Part shown: piece by piece, positions 1-11,833 of the stretch
Layout: each line of letters starts with the position of its first letter
Position numbering within the stretch: position 1 is the first letter of the stretch
Assembly: GCA_016906335.1 (NCBI GenBank)
Contig: JADEYG010000009.1
Coordinates: 1,479,001 to 1,543,000 of the forward strand
From: Novakomyces olei
Taxonomy: Eukaryota > Ascomycota > Novakomycetes > Novakomycetales > Novakomycetaceae
Reading direction: 5' to 3'
Length of the DNA stretch: 64,000 nucleotides
The notes under the pieces: generated by a model
What the model was told of the DNA's origin: nothing
The model's input: the letters and a program-made list of their open reading frames with translations, nothing else
Database searches by the model: none
Program-made: the position numbers and the translations under genes

Positions 1-1884
1 TATCGAGCTAACACGTGACCATACGTTCTCTGTCGGCCGCGGACGCGCATGCTCCCTCGTCTTGCGTGGGCGAAGAATCAGTGGGACGCATTTCGAGATT
101 GAATGCGCCCACGATTGCTCGGGACAGACGCAATTGGTTTTACGCGACCAGAGCACGAATGGCACTTTTGTAAACTCTGTAAGTATTTGCGCCATTGAGC
201 CTAAATAAAGACATTTCCGAATTTGATTGTGGTTTATTTATTGTGTTTTATTATCGGTTTTACTATCGGTTCATTGATCGTTTTTACTAATGGCAGATGC
301 GAATAGGTAAAGGCGCCTCTCGGCTTTTGCACTCTGGGGACGAAATTCTTGTTGGCTACGGAATTGCCAGCGAGGAGACACGTAGGTTTTTTTTTTTTGG
401 TTTAACCCTTTTTTTTTCTTGTTTCATTTGTTTCTATCCACAGTTTTGTTGCGCAATTGGACGCTCTCTAATCAGACGTTCAGGTTTCAAAGTCGAGATT
501 TTCAACAACGATAAACAGAGCAAGGGAGACATGCAAGATTTGTCACAAAAATATCAATTGGAGCAAGTAATTGGCTCTGGGGCGTTTGCAACAGTGCGTC
601 TGGGAATTACACGAAAGACGGGCGTTCAGGTTGCTATAAAAATAATCGACAAAGCTCGTGTGGCCATGACCCTTGGTGGTGGGAAAAAGGAGGAGCAGCG
701 CGTTTCCGAACTCATTGAGCGAGAAATTCAAATACTACGCTTGATTGATCATGTATGTTTGCTATAGATTGCATTTTTTCAATTTTTTCAATTTTTTCAA
801 TTTTTTCATTTATTTATTTATCTATTTATTTTCTTGTGTATTTTTCTTATTCTCCGTTGCGTATTATCTCTTCCCGTCGTGGAGGTATCATTTACAAAGT
901 GATAAAAACTAACGCAGCATTACAGCCCGGAGTCGTACGATACTTGGACATGTACGATTCGGATCATACATTATCGCTCGTCCTTGAGTATGTGGAAGGT
1001 GGCGACCTTATGGATTATTTGATTAATAATGAACCACATTTTCTCGAAGAGCCTGAGGCTTGTGGAGTCGCAGCTCAGATTTTGGATACATTGCAATACT
1101 TGCACGCTCGTGGAATTACACATCGAGATTTGAAACCGGAAAATATACTTGTTACGCGTGGCGGATTGATTAAAATAACGGATTTTGGACTGGCAAAAAT
1201 GGTTGCTATTGGTGAAAATTCAGCTCATTTGGGCGTTAAAGAGACTATGCTCAAAACGTTTTGTGGCACTTTGGCCTATCTTGCCCCTGAAGTTTTGGAC
1301 ACAAAATATGACAAGAGCGAGCAAGAATACAAATCGAATCTGACTTATGATTCGCGTGTTGACTTGTGGAGCTTGGGATGCATTACTTTTACAATGTACA
1401 ACAACTTGTTTATTTATTCGTTCATTTATTTATCAATGCTAATTACAGGCTCACTGGCTCAATGCCATTTGCAAACGATTCCACGGAATCCACAATCAAA
1501 CAAATTCGGGAGGCTGCCTATCCCAAACACAAACTGGAAATAGATGAGGGTTTACGCAAACGAATTTCTGAAGATGCTCGAGACTTTATCGACCGTCTTT
1601 TGCAGCCGGATCCAAGTAAAAGATTATCTTTGGATTGTGCAGTTCAGCATCCTTGGATCCGTGACACGTTGCTACAGCAACGGAACGCGGGATCATTTTC
1701 GGAATTTTATAGGGCGCATCCCGCTTTATATAATGACGGCGCACCAGCCCACACAGCACCTCCCACGTCTCCAGACTACTGCGGGGAGTTGAGCGGCTCT
1801 GAAGAAGGTGACGTAATGGACTCACAACCTGTAAAATATTATTTCGATGACGAAGCGAGTCAGTCTAGTCAAGCGTCTACTTGA
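1..1884 (+). CDS. CDS1: Checkpoint kinase, Cds1/Chk2/Rad53 type (5' end outside window)
   Basis: Five visible exons: 1-178, 297-381, 484-752, 926-1395 and 1449-1884 (478 residues visible). The first two encode the end of an FHA phosphopeptide-binding domain, with the GR turn, the SGTH motif and STNGTFVN. A Ser/Thr kinase domain follows with P-loop GSGAFATV, VAIK lysine, HRDLKPEN catalytic loop, DFGLAK and APE. This order is that of S-phase/DNA-damage checkpoint kinases. After the kinase there are only about 70 residues and no second FHA domain, so it is built like S. pombe Cds1 or animal Chk2 rather than S. cerevisiae Rad53. The tail is acidic and holds SQ dipeptides (DEASQSSQAST). The intron at 753-925 ends with an AACTAAC branch site and carries (TTTTTTCAA) repeats near its start. 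The N-terminus and promoter lie outside the window. Confidence 0.9.
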
Positions 1885-1946
1885 AACGTTATATACCTAC
1901 AAATTTTTTCGTCGCATCTTGCTTATTCAGCAATGTTTATATTAAT

Positions 1947-1955
1947 GTTAGGGTT
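1947..1955 (+). promoter_or_regulatory. Short GTTAGGGTT motif between convergent genes
   Basis: A single telomere-like GTTAGGGTT lies between the converging CDS1 and GVP36 genes. A 9-mer can occur by chance. It is listed only because longer versions recur elsewhere in the window. Confidence 0.2.
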
Positions 1956-2143
1956 GCGATTGTGATTGAAAAACAGATTTTGAATTTACCAAATCTTTTC
2001 ATATATAATTGGTATTGTTTAATTTACAAATTGTAATGCGTACGATTCCGCGTGTTTACTCTTATCAATCTTATCGCGCCTTTTATTAAATAAATTAATT
2101 ATCTTTAACTGCTGTTAAACACAGTAAATCAAGCCAAAATTCC

Positions 2144-3644
2144 TCACGAAGTAGTCAACGAATCAAGATCAATCTCGGATAAAGCCTGCCAGAATAAGAA
2201 TAGAGCATTATAGTATAGACTTACATGGAAAGATTCCTCGTAAAATTTGCGTTGGGCCGCAATGAGATCAGCAAGCGCACGAAGCTATAGATGTCTTAGT
2301 ATAGTGCGATAATAGAAATGTAAACAATAGTAGATAAAATGGCAAACAACAGTATCCGAAAAAAAAGAATTATATATATATAAGATGAAAAGAGGGGAAA
2401 CATGAGTTAAACTATTAAAATACAACTAGAAAAATAAATGAAAAACCAAAATCCAGATATAGGACCAATATAAAACAAAGAACATACGACATCAGATGAT
2501 TCCACAACAGCCTTCATGAGTGTGACACTTTCCTCCACAGCAGCGACAAACGCATCTTCGGCATTGTCAACTTCAATTCGCGCCGCATCAGCGCGTTCAG
2601 GTCGAGCATTCTTTGATGCGGTTTTGGCCGCGTCCAAAGAAAGCTGTGCATTATAAACATTACGACGCGCTTTTGTAGCCAAATAGATCTGTGTGTTGAG
2701 AGACCCTTTCAACACAGCGTTAAATTTCGAAGAAATTTCCGCGTCCTGAGTGAGCCGAGCGTTTCCGACTTGAAAGTAAGCTAAAACGATTGAAAAAGAA
2801 TCATGGAATATAGGACGTAATGGATGGTTTAATCATAGAACCTGAAATCTCAAATAAAAAGCAAAAAATGCCATATTTTGAAGCAAAAGCAGAAGAATCA
2901 AGATTAAAATTAAAGAAAAGATTCTATTTACAAAAAACCGAAAAGCATACTCTTCTCCTGAGCAACAGCATAACGTGCCAAGCCATTGCCCAATGATTCC
3001 TGCGATCCAACGAGCTCAGTGCCAGAAAGCGCAGCACGTGCTAATGCATGATTTAAAGTCTTTGGGGGATTTTGAGCACTTGGTTTCACAATGACAGCCT
3101 GCAGATCTGTCGTGTTTTGAGCGTGTGCAATATCGCGGACTTTTTCTGAGACAGATTTGCCAAATTGCGACAGGGTTTCTTTCTGTCATGTGAAATTAGA
3201 ACCAAAACTGGTTAAAATTAGAAAACAAATTTACCAGATTTCCGGGGTAGTCATAAGCTTCTGTATCATAAACAGATCTAATTTCGATCAGTAAATGGCT
3301 TTAATAATTGCTGTTCTTACGTGACACTGAGCAACGCGTTATGGAGTGCTTTAATGTTATCCACCTTCTTTTCCAGCTCGACGTATTCAGCAGGCAATTC
3401 CGTCTTTTGCGTGAGTTAATTGAAAGCAAAACAAGACGCAATGCAAAAAAATGGCCCACAAAAACGGAGCAGACAAAAACAATTAAATCGACGGCATACC
3501 TGGTCGGGTGCTTGACCCAATTGCTGCTTGATCAATTGCGTGGTTCGCTAACAGCATTAGATCCTAAATCATATATTGTCTTACTCTAGCAAAGGGCGAC
3601 AATGAGCTGAATCCCTCTTGCAGGTTTGTCCGAAACGCGTCCAT
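2144..3644 (-). CDS. GVP36: BAR-domain protein, Gvp36 family
   Basis: Eight exons on the minus strand: 3585-3644, 3500-3547, 3321-3403, 3235-3277, 2951-3182, 2488-2780, 2225-2284 and 2144-2185, giving 286 residues in frame throughout. The protein matches the fungal Gvp36 BAR family over its whole length: an N-terminal PFARRTTQLIKQQLGQA-type segment, the AYDYP motif, ALARAALSG, AQEK..VGNARLTQD, then ATKARRNVYNAQLSLDA and a final LRALADLIAAQ helix. BAR proteins bind and bend membranes; yeast Gvp36 is a Golgi-vesicle protein involved in endocytosis and vacuole organisation. Three introns are tiny: 37 nt (3548-3584), 43 nt (3278-3320) and 39 nt (2186-2224). The intron 3404-3499 ends in AAG. The start codon is the first ATG of the family-like N-terminus. 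Confidence 0.88.
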
Positions 3645-4085
3645 TGCTCTGATTACCTATGGTCTTTATCAATAATGCTTATTTGTATTGCGCGCAATTG
3701 CTTTCATTTATTTATGTGTGGTCACAGATATTCCCACGGCAAATCAATACTAGTTTATCAATATTACACATAATAATAATAATATATCGCGTTTATATGG
3801 AATAATGTATACAGTAAGGGCGCGTTATGCGCGTTATACACCGTTCTTCTTATCCCAATGCACGTTTAGCGAAAGGATCGACTCCAAAAAACCCTGACGC
3901 GTATACTCTGTGATTGCGTTTGACACGACGGAGAAAATTGGTTTGTTTTAAGTGAATTACCGCGTGCTAACCCAAAAAAATTAATAGCCCTGAATAACCC
4001 TAACCCTCAATTGTGTGATAATTTAAGTTTAATACAAATGATTTATTTATTAATTTGTCATTCATTTCGACTGACTTGTGCTTCA
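3645..4085. other. Divergent spacer GVP36 / TMEM97-like gene
   Basis: This spacer separates two divergently transcribed genes and presumably holds both promoters. Its one notable feature is an AACCCTAACCCT box about 80 bp upstream of the TMEM97-like start. The reading frame of the TMEM97-like gene is open upstream from 4011, so an earlier start or a 5' exon cannot be excluded. Confidence 0.5.
3996..4007 (+). promoter_or_regulatory. AACCCTAACCCT box (telobox) upstream of TMEM97-like gene
   Basis: Two directly repeated AACCCT hexamers. Such boxes are bound by TTAGGG-repeat-binding Myb proteins (Teb1/Tay1 type) in some ascomycetes, and AACCCT boxes occur in S. pombe histone promoters. The same duplex recurs in other divergent promoters of this window (30476, 44380). 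Regulatory function is inferred. Confidence 0.45.
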
Positions 4086-4764
4086 ATGCTTCGCAGTTCA
4101 CGTAACGCGGTGTACCGCGCGTATTGCGCGAGCCACTTTATCGCCTCTCTTCTCATAGACCTCAGTCCTCTTTATCCCTCCACGTGGCCTCCAGCATTAC
4201 TTCAATTGCGTTCGTGGTACGTGAACGCGTTTCATGATCCTCTTATCGGAGCCAAAACGACTGCGCCCTGGCTAATCGCTTTCCTGTTGTGTGAGGCATT
4301 GCTGCAGACGCCCTTCTGCCTATATGCTTGGATGTATTTCCCACGAGGTGAGCGTCTAAGAATCAAAATAAAAATAAAAATAAAACAGGAATAGATTTAA
4401 AACGAAATTGAATTTGAAATTGAATTCGACCTCTATAAAGTCAGAATTAGAAACATGGCACAGGACAAAATACCAAAAATTAAAATTTTAAATAATCAAA
4501 AAACTAAAATAAAATCTCGACAAAATAGTGATATTCTAATATTATACAGCTGGACCAAAATTCGAATTGGCGTCAATAATATATGGGATCCATGCTGCCA
4601 CGACCACGCTGGCCTGTGTTTTTGAAGTATGGCTTGCACCTTTAACCCTGCAGCAGCGTGCTCTACTCCTGAGTTTTTACGCGCCTTATCTTTTTCTGCC
4701 GCTTGCTCTAGCTGGCGATATGGCTCATCGGCTTATATCGCGCCTGCCTCAAAAGAAGGATTGA
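4086..4764 (+). CDS. TMEM97/EXPERA-domain membrane protein
   Basis: Two exons, 4086-4347 and 4550-4764, 158 residues. Four hydrophobic segments and motifs typical of the EXPERA/TMEM97 family are visible: LLIDLSPLYP near the N-terminus, WYVNAFHDPL, a FLLCEALLQTPF helix, IIYGIHAATTT and FYAPYLFLPL. Family members (human TMEM97/sigma-2 receptor, EBP relatives) are ER membrane proteins linked to sterol metabolism and trafficking. The intron 4348-4549 has a TTCTAAT branch-like site before the acceptor. ATG 4086 was chosen because the conserved domain begins a few residues later; an in-frame region further upstream leaves the start uncertain. Confidence 0.8.
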
Positions 4765-5576
4765 TGTTTTAATTAGCAAATTGTTGAAAATATATTATAT
4801 AAGCGTTCATTTTGATGGACCTTTGAGTCGTGTTCGGCATATAATTGTACTGGAAAAGGCTTATACAGTATTCTGAATAAATTTGTGAAATTAAACGTCT
4901 ATTCACGCTACAGCAACCAGCTAAGCAGATACTATACTGTAACGTAAGAATTTATCACTGGCACATCAAGAGATTATAGCCGTCTTTTTGCAGCAGTTCA
5001 TTTGCAATCAACGTCTTGTCACGTGTATCGGCTCAGCTAGTCAATTTACGCATAGCCCCAATGGAAGCTGCCGACATTTGAGATTGGTTTATACAACGAC
5101 ACTAGAATGGATTTCAAGGGGAAACAACTAGAAGGTTTGTGGATTGTAGAAGTGATTATAAAAATAATAATTTTCTTTTTTTGTTTCGGTATTAAACCAA
5201 TTTCTCCTGTACACGTCTCCTTCAAAAGGTCTGTACAAACAAAGCCACTACATTGAAACCTCTGTACATATACGCCGCACCATCGGGCAGCATATCAATT
5301 ATGTTACAACCATTTGACTGCTTCAGCTGCCGCTCCTTGCCACCCTCCAATTCCAACCGTTTAAACAAGGCCTCGGTAGAAAAAGATTGGAAAAGAAAAA
5401 AGAAAAGAAACGAATAAATAAATAAGTAAATAATAAATAAACTGGACAGAGACAAAGGCAACACTTTACAATCCTCCCGTCCTTTCCGTGCCCTTCCCCC
5501 TTTGCCACATCTCTTTTCCTTTGCCTTGCCATTCCTCATCCTACCCCCATACTGCTATCTCTGGCTCCTATATCAA
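4765..5576. other. Spacer between TMEM97-like gene and MBP1 3' end; weak small-ORF candidate
   Basis: There is no recognisable family here. A 38-codon spliced reading frame is possible on the plus strand (5107-5134 joined to 5229-5317), with a poor GTTTGT donor and an AAG acceptor. The minus strand also has an open stretch with a pyrimidine-rich insert (5222-5539) that most likely belongs to the 3' UTR of MBP1. Confidence 0.3.
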
Positions 5577-8238
5577 TTACGCGGGAGCCAAGAACCCCTC
5601 GTTCTGCTGAGCTTCTGTCTTTAGTTCCTCGTTTATTGCTTCAATAACCATGCCGTCCACATCTTCAACGTTCATGCCACAGCTGAGAGCAATGAGCCTA
5701 CGGTAATCGCTCATTCTTGTCCCCGTTCCAGCAGCAGCAAACAGCTCTACTAGATGGTCGACTCTTTGCCGCCGGTACGCCTGTAGCTTTGTCAGCTGGC
5801 TGACAAGCTCGCCTTGCTCCCCATGGTGGCTGCTGAACTTTGTATCCTCCTGAGCCTCTACCAGCTCTCTCGGATCAATCTTGCCTTCTTCCTCCTGGAC
5901 CAGCTGAGCCAGTTCTTTAGCCTGAGACCGTTCAAGCACACGTTTCAGCTCGACAGCTAAAACCTGAGCAGTATGCTCAGCGTGCCTGATACCTTCCACC
6001 TGGAGCTCTGCCATATTGCCTTCCTCCTCACTGCGAGTCAGATCCGCATACTTGGCACGCAGAGCTTCAACTTCCCTGCTCGTGCTCTCGAGCAGCTCCA
6101 GAGCCTGTGTATCATCTGCCTCCTTGTCCTCCAGCTCCTCATCGTACGCTCGTGCCAGGGCTTCAAGGTGCTTTACCAGCTCATTCGACGTCTTTTGCAC
6201 AGCCATAATTGCCGTCTCTGACAGGTGCGGTGCCGGTGCCCAGTGCGGAGCTCCAGCACCAACCAAGTTCGGCCCGCCAGTACTAGTACTAACAGCAGAA
6301 TTGGCATTAGCACTGTTGGCCATATTCGTTCCGCTATTGGCCACACTGGGCGAGGAAGACAGGTGGTTGTTCCTACGCTGCCGCTCGTCTTCCGAGATGT
6401 ACTCTGCCGACGTCCGTCCGTACTTGTTGGGGATATTTGCATTGGCTCCGTAAGCCAACAGCGGTTTTACACACCTCCGAGCACTGTTTCGTGCACAGAT
6501 AAGCAGCGGAGTATCGCCCTCCGGGTCCGGAACGTTCAGGAAACGGGACACCTGCTCAGCGGGAAAGGCATCAGAGAGCATTGCCAGCAGAGTGTCGATG
6601 TAGTACCTGGCGGCCGGCAGTTTTCGGGTAGAAATAGTGATAGAAGCGGTCTGGTGGAACACGTTTTGGCCATAGTTGTCCACCATAAAGACCGTGGGCT
6701 GTAGTATCTCCACTAAGCGTGGAAAAGTACGCAGGTCATAGTTGTTTGTAAACATTACGGACCGCATAAGCGCAGTCTGGCCGGCATAGTTGACGGCTGT
6801 TACGTCTGCGCCGGCTTCCAGCAGCAGCATTACCACTCGCAGATGGCCCATGGCACAGGCCCAATGAAGGGCCGTGTGCTGCTCGTCGTCCAGGACAGCG
6901 TTAACCCTAAAATCGGCCGGCGGATGTACGAGAAAGTCGGGCGGCTCTGCGCTCGGGTTCATAAAGAAGCTCAATAGGGACTCGCTGTACTTGTCCAGCT
7001 GCGCTGTCGCCTGCAGCTCTTGCATATCGGAAAACTTGCGCTTTTGCCCAGCAGTATTGGGGTCCGTTTCATCGTCTACATTATGAAACTCGGCACTGCC
7101 TTGGCTCTGCGGCGAAGAGCTTCCGATCGTATTGGCCTCATCCCCATCTTCATGCCCAACTTGAGCCATGTCTTTGATTGCAAACGTAAACTCCGACTTT
7201 GGTTTGTTGTGTGCTTGCTCAGCAGCTCCTACTCCTACTCGCTGCCGATGCCCTCTACCAGCCATCTCTTCAGTGCTGCCTATCGGCTCCGGAGCCGGTA
7301 CTGGAGCCGGTGCCGGAGCCGGTACGGTCTTTGAGTGCAGAGTCGGAATTGCCGCTGGTTTCGTGCCGGGCTTGTACACGTGCTTCGCCGTGAATGTCCG
7401 TCCCGCTGGCGTCAGAGCTACCTGCCGGTGAGAGGGCGCCAGCTGCACTGAACGTGCTCCCGCTGGCACACTACGAGCAGCCTTGTTGCGCGCATGCTTG
7501 GGCGCCAGTGGAGGACTCTGTGCGCCCGGAACAAAGTCGATTATAGGCTTTGTCTTTGGGTATATATTGTACTTGCGGCACAGATCCGCTCCCACGTCCA
7601 ACGGAATCCAGGTGCCTAGACCACGGTTAGTCGCTTGCCCGTTTCATGCTGGAGATTGGTGTGCGGTTCTTTCAACGGGGTTTAAAAGGAGCAAAATCAA
7701 AATAAATTGAAAACAAATTAATAAATAAATGAAAATAAATAAATAAATAAATAAACAAATAAATAAAAAGCATACAAATTAATTAGATTAATTAATTATA
7801 TTAAAACAAATAAATTGAAATAAAGCAAATAGATCAATTCAAAGCAAATAGATTATTCAAAGCAAATAGATTTTTCAAAGCAAATAGATTATTCAAAGCA
7901 AATAGATTATTCAAAGCAAATAGATTAATTCAAAGCAAATAGACTAATTACAAGAGAAAAAACAAAAATAAGGCCATGTAAACACGATGCAAGCACGGAA
8001 AAATCTTACCCTGGTACTTGCCGTAACCGCCTTGAACCTTCTCATGAATTCCCGTCTGGATCTCTCTCTCCAGGATCCGAGTCCTTTGCGGCTTATCAAA
8101 CCCGGCGATTTTAAGAATCTGTGTAGCATTGAGCCAGCCGTCTCGTTTGCGTCGCATCATTGCAACGCCATCGACCATGCACTCGTACACGTCCACGTTG
8201 GAGTACGTCGCCGAGAACACGGGCCGCTCCTCTGCCAT
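5577..8238 (-). CDS. MBP1: APSES (KilA-N) / ankyrin cell-cycle transcription factor, Mbp1/Res type
   Basis: Two exons, 8010-8238 and 5577-7615, 755 residues. Residues 1-100 form an APSES/KilA-N DNA-binding domain: [26 protein letters not shown] and GYGKYQGTWIPL, the last spanning the splice junction. A low-complexity linker follows, then ankyrin-type repeats at roughly 320-480 ([24 protein letters not shown]) and a coiled-coil-rich C-terminus used in this family to pair with Swi6/Cdc10. These proteins are the DNA-binding subunits of MBF/SBF, which activates G1/S genes at ACGCGT sites. The single 394-nt intron carries an array of about 17-bp repeats (7821-7945) and ends with GACTAAC plus TAG. 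Whether it is the Mbp1, Swi4, Res1 or Res2 orthologue cannot be decided from sequence alone. Confidence 0.9.
7821..7945. repeat. Tandem repeat inside the MBP1 intron
   Basis: About seven copies of a 17-18 bp unit built on TTCAAAGCAAATAGATT, with small variations, lie next to ATAAA-rich sequence in the only intron of MBP1. Confidence 0.85.
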
Positions 8239-8968
8239 TGTGTGCTCATGCGTTAAGTGTATACTATTATCGTTGTTTTAGACTATCATTATTTGCCAGC
8301 TTATAATGTGTATCAGCGTGTATCAGCGCATAATGTGTATGAGCATAATGTGTATGAGCATAATGTGTATGAGCATAATGTGTATCGGCGTATTAAATAT
8401 TAGTAAATATTAAATATTAAATATTATATTAAATATTATAATAAATATTGTTGTGAATATGAAGGGGAATTCGTCCTTTTGGTAGAATGAATGAAATAGA
8501 AACTCAGTTTTGCCTTAGCTGAATCCACCAGAGGATATGAGAGTTTGAGTTTGCTTGGGCTATATGTGTAATTATGTAATTTTAAGTGAGATCCCGTAAA
8601 GGCTAAAGTCAAACAACGACACTCATAGTATAATTGTCTTAATCGGAGAGTGCGTATTATGAGGGGATGATTCATATTTCAACATATACCTTTACGCCTA
8701 CATTTATTGCATGTAATTATGATATATGTATACAATAAACGTCATATACGTTTGGTCCTTGTTTTGCCTTCTTTCATACTTTTACGATTTTTGGCTCACT
8801 TTAATCTCCATCACACTGCTCATTGCGCTCCTTTTACTCGCCTATACCACGCGGATACTGCAGTACCCTTTTTCGATCAATGTATCGTCCCCATTCAGCG
8901 GCTAGCGTGCTGCCCTGTCTATATTTATGCCATTTAATTATACACCACAATCTCTGCTTTCCGCTCAA
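8239..8968. other. Spacer between MBP1 start and RPF1 stop
   Basis: AT-rich spacer containing the MBP1 promoter and the RPF1 terminator. It includes a short minisatellite (8329-8386, four copies of a GCATAATGTGTATGA-like 15-mer) and runs of TTAAATA. No ACGCGT box and no gene was seen. Confidence 0.5.
8329..8386. repeat. Minisatellite upstream of MBP1
   Basis: Four near-perfect copies of a 15-bp unit, GCATAATGTGTATGA. Confidence 0.8.
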
Positions 8969-10084
8969 TCACAAATAAAATTGCCGCCTGTTCTTTGACT
9001 CTGCGCCCGGATTGTGCACATAGGCAAACTCACCCTTGCGAGGGTCGTAAACCCCACCCTGGGCCCACCTCAGCTTCATTGTGAACCGAGGCCCCAGCTC
9101 TTGTAGCCTTGTACCAAGCTCGCTGCCTTTCTCCGCAAACATATACCGGTGCCTCCGAAAAAACAGATAATCGCGCTGGCAGTGAATAGTGACTACCTGC
9201 CGGCCTTGGAACTGCGGCTGCTGTGGGAACAGCGTCTGTAAATGCCGTGAAAGAGCCAGGCCTAGCCGTGTACTGAAGTTGTTGAGAATAAGTTCTGGCT
9301 TATGGCCCGTAGCACGCCCATGACCAGAAATCTGTGAAGCCAGTTGAATGGACGATAGAGTGAAATAATAAGTGGGCCCGTCCGGAAGGTGAATCAGCGA
9401 CAGAGCGTTGACTGCCTTACGATCCTCATTCACTACGATCAAGTCCGTATACCCGCGATTTGCACTAAACCCTGCAATCTCGCGAATAGAATAATCGCCC
9501 TTGCGCTTCACAAACTCAGCGTTTGGGAAAGACTCTACCAGCTCTGCCGCAAACTCATAACATGTGCGTGCACAGTTCCGTGAAGTAGTGATCAGTACTC
9601 GAGGCGCTCGACCTTCAGTGAAATACTCTGAAAATTGCTCAGTCAGTTTTTCGTCCACCTCAGTATCATCGACCTCTTCCCTCTTGGACTCGATTGTTTG
9701 TGGGACATTTGTCGCCCGGCGTTGCTTGGAATTAGTAATGCGCACTGCAAAGGACTGATGAAAGACAAGGCCAACGTTCAAAAGTTTGATAAATGATGAT
9801 AGATGTATAAATCAAACAGACATTTACCGAGTAAAAGACTAGAATGAAAGATCTACTGAAAATGGGAAGGAATGGAAATTTGAAACGAACAAGAACAAGA
9901 AAAATTAACCAAAAAAATTAACAAAAAAAAAAAAGTTAAAGCATTATCAATCTACCTCGAGCAATTCTGGGTCTTTAGCCTCTGCTTTAGCACGCTCTTT
10001 CCTCAGCAGTAGCCGCTCCCGAACCTTTTTCCGTAATTCTGCTGCTCTTTGCGCTTCGCGCACCATTTTGTTACGCCGTCCCAT
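8969..10084 (-). CDS. RPF1: Ribosome production factor 1 (Brix domain)
   Basis: Two exons, 9956-10084 and 8969-9724, 294 residues, almost the length of yeast Rpf1. The N-terminal exon is a basic helix (MGRRNKMVREAQRAAELRKK) and joins to NVPQTIESKRE, as in the family. The Brix domain follows with VLITTSRN, FVKRKGDYSIREI, LPDGPTYYF, GHGRATGHKPELILNNF and QRDYLFFRRHRY. Rpf1 is a nucleolar assembly factor for the 60S subunit, needed for 27S pre-rRNA processing. The intron 9725-9955 appears to end in AAG, seven bases past a TACTAAT branch site; the more obvious CAG upstream (TTTGCAG) breaks the frame. Confidence 0.92.
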
Positions 10085-10659
10085 TCTGCATCTAATTCTG
10101 TAGCTCCAACCGAGTCTGATTTATTTTCGGTCAGTAGTCAATCAATATATGATGGCTAAATCCAATTTATGTAAATCCAAACTATGTATTGCAATTCTCA
10201 TACAATGGCCTGGGTCCAATATTGTTGAACTTTGTGTTAAATTTACTAATTCTAGCTACAACCTATATAAATAATTGTATGTGAGTATAGGCTTCATAAG
10301 CAATAGTGTGTATAAGTTGCATAAATAATAATTAGATTTGGCCCATATTTAGATGTATTTCAACATATTCCACAAATATTATCAGCTACATTATAAAGTC
10401 TGAATAATAAATGGTGGAAAATCGTCGTTACTAATTCCTGGTAACAAGTCCAATACTTGAGAATTCCACTATATAATAATTCTGTTGGCGACCAAAGGCT
10501 GACAAGGCAAACAAGTCATAAAGCACAAATAAATCCCTACTGCCTCGTGCTTTAAGCGGCAAGCAGGTTCAGTCCGGAGCAATTCTCTTCAAATAAGCTT
10601 TCTGCTATTGCAATTGCAATTGCTCTCTTGAAACATTTTCATTGAGACTAACATTAGTC
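10085..10659. other. Divergent promoter region RPF1 / NDUFB7
   Basis: AT-rich spacer between divergent genes with a TATATAAATAA-like element near 10263. No gene recognised. Confidence 0.45.
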
Positions 10660-11247
10660 ATGGCGGAGCCAGGTATGAGCTGGCTAAAGACCGCGACTTG
10701 CCGGATCTTTTTATTCCTGTATCTCCAACTAACCAAATGCGTGTCAGTGCAAATTGCTTCGCAGGAAGAAATGTACCGTGAGCGGATACCCCTCACGTAC
10801 CGCGACAGCTGTGCTCATATTTTGATCCCACTCAATAAGGTTCGAAAGTTTGGCTCTATCTCTACTAACTACGATAGTGCCGTCAGGAAACTTGCTACGC
10901 ACCATGGAAGTGCCTTGATCTGAAGCATTGTATGGTTTGTTTTGGATATCTTTTTAATTGCGTTTTTAATTCGTCTCGTATCGTCGATGAGGTCATTTAA
11001 ATGTTTCGTTTCTTTATCCATTCATTCGTTTATTTTTATTCATTCATTCATTTATCAAATTCTTTGTTTTTTCTTCTTCTTTTCAATTAGTTGCGGTCAC
11101 TCTTTCTCCTGCAATTGGGTTTTTGCTGCTTTTGCCTTATTTTTTAGCATTTACTGATGTTCAGCTTATGAGGTTTGCCAATACAAAGATTTCTTGCGGC
11201 GCATGGAACTGCTCAAGCAGCGAAAGGCGGAGGCCGCGGAGGAATAG
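10660..11247 (+). CDS. NDUFB7: NADH dehydrogenase (complex I) subunit NDUFB7/B18
   Basis: Four exons, 10660-10672, 10748-10839, 10878-10929 and 11165-11247, 79 residues, assembled from fragments too short to stand out alone. The joined product carries the family core: IPLTYRDSCAHILIPLNK, then CRQETCYAPWKC, then HSYEVCQYKDFLRRME, ending in a KQRKAEAAEE tail. The paired cysteines form the twin CX9C-like arrangement of this intermembrane-space subunit. Exon 1 is 13 nt. Intron 2 (10840-10877) is only 38 nt, with GTTCGA donor, TACTAAC branch and TAG acceptor. Presence of this gene implies a respiratory complex I, which Saccharomyces and Schizosaccharomyces lack. Confidence 0.88.
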
Positions 11248-11833
11248 AGCAAGCTTTGTGTCATTTAAATACAGGCCTGTCATCATAACCAGCAGTAATA
11301 TGAGACATACAAAACTTAACATCTCTTCCCATTTATTCCCTCGTTACATTTCCTAACACTACAGTAGCAGCAATTGCTGACCTACCATCCCAATTCATAC
11401 CCAAACCCGTTCGCTAGCATTAATGTAGGGCGTGCATTGGACTTGACGCCCTGTAAATCAATAAACCATTCTTCATTTACGTACATTAATTGCAAAATGG
11501 ATGACATATATATAAGTGTATATATAAATATGGATATAAATATAAATACAAATCGTCCAGACGATATCAAGACCATCTATTGATAAAACGAACAAAAAAG
11601 CCAACATCTAAGTTCAAATGGGTACACAAACCTTCAGATTATACCAACCTCATGTTTATCCCCATGTTTTAACATATAATTCGCTATGCCTATTCATAGA
11701 CTCTTTCATAGTGTAAAAATTGAAATAACATGAAATAAAACAAAATAAAATAATGTAAAATAACAAATAATAATAAATAATAAAGAAAATAGAATGAAAA
11801 TAGATAAAAAAGGCGTGATGGACAAAGCCGCGT
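11248..11833. other. Spacer between convergent NDUFB7 and GSH1
   Basis: AT-rich 3' flanking sequence with TATATAAATA-type runs and no recognisable gene. Confidence 0.45.

Noticed and set aside
5222-5539. Minus-strand ORF of 105 codons downstream of MBP1
   Set aside because: Low-complexity basic and hydrophobic stretches, no motif; most likely MBP1 3' UTR.
6016-6704. Plus-strand ORFs of 145 and 159 codons over MBP1
   Set aside because: Antisense shadows of the MBP1 coding exon; no start context or family motif.
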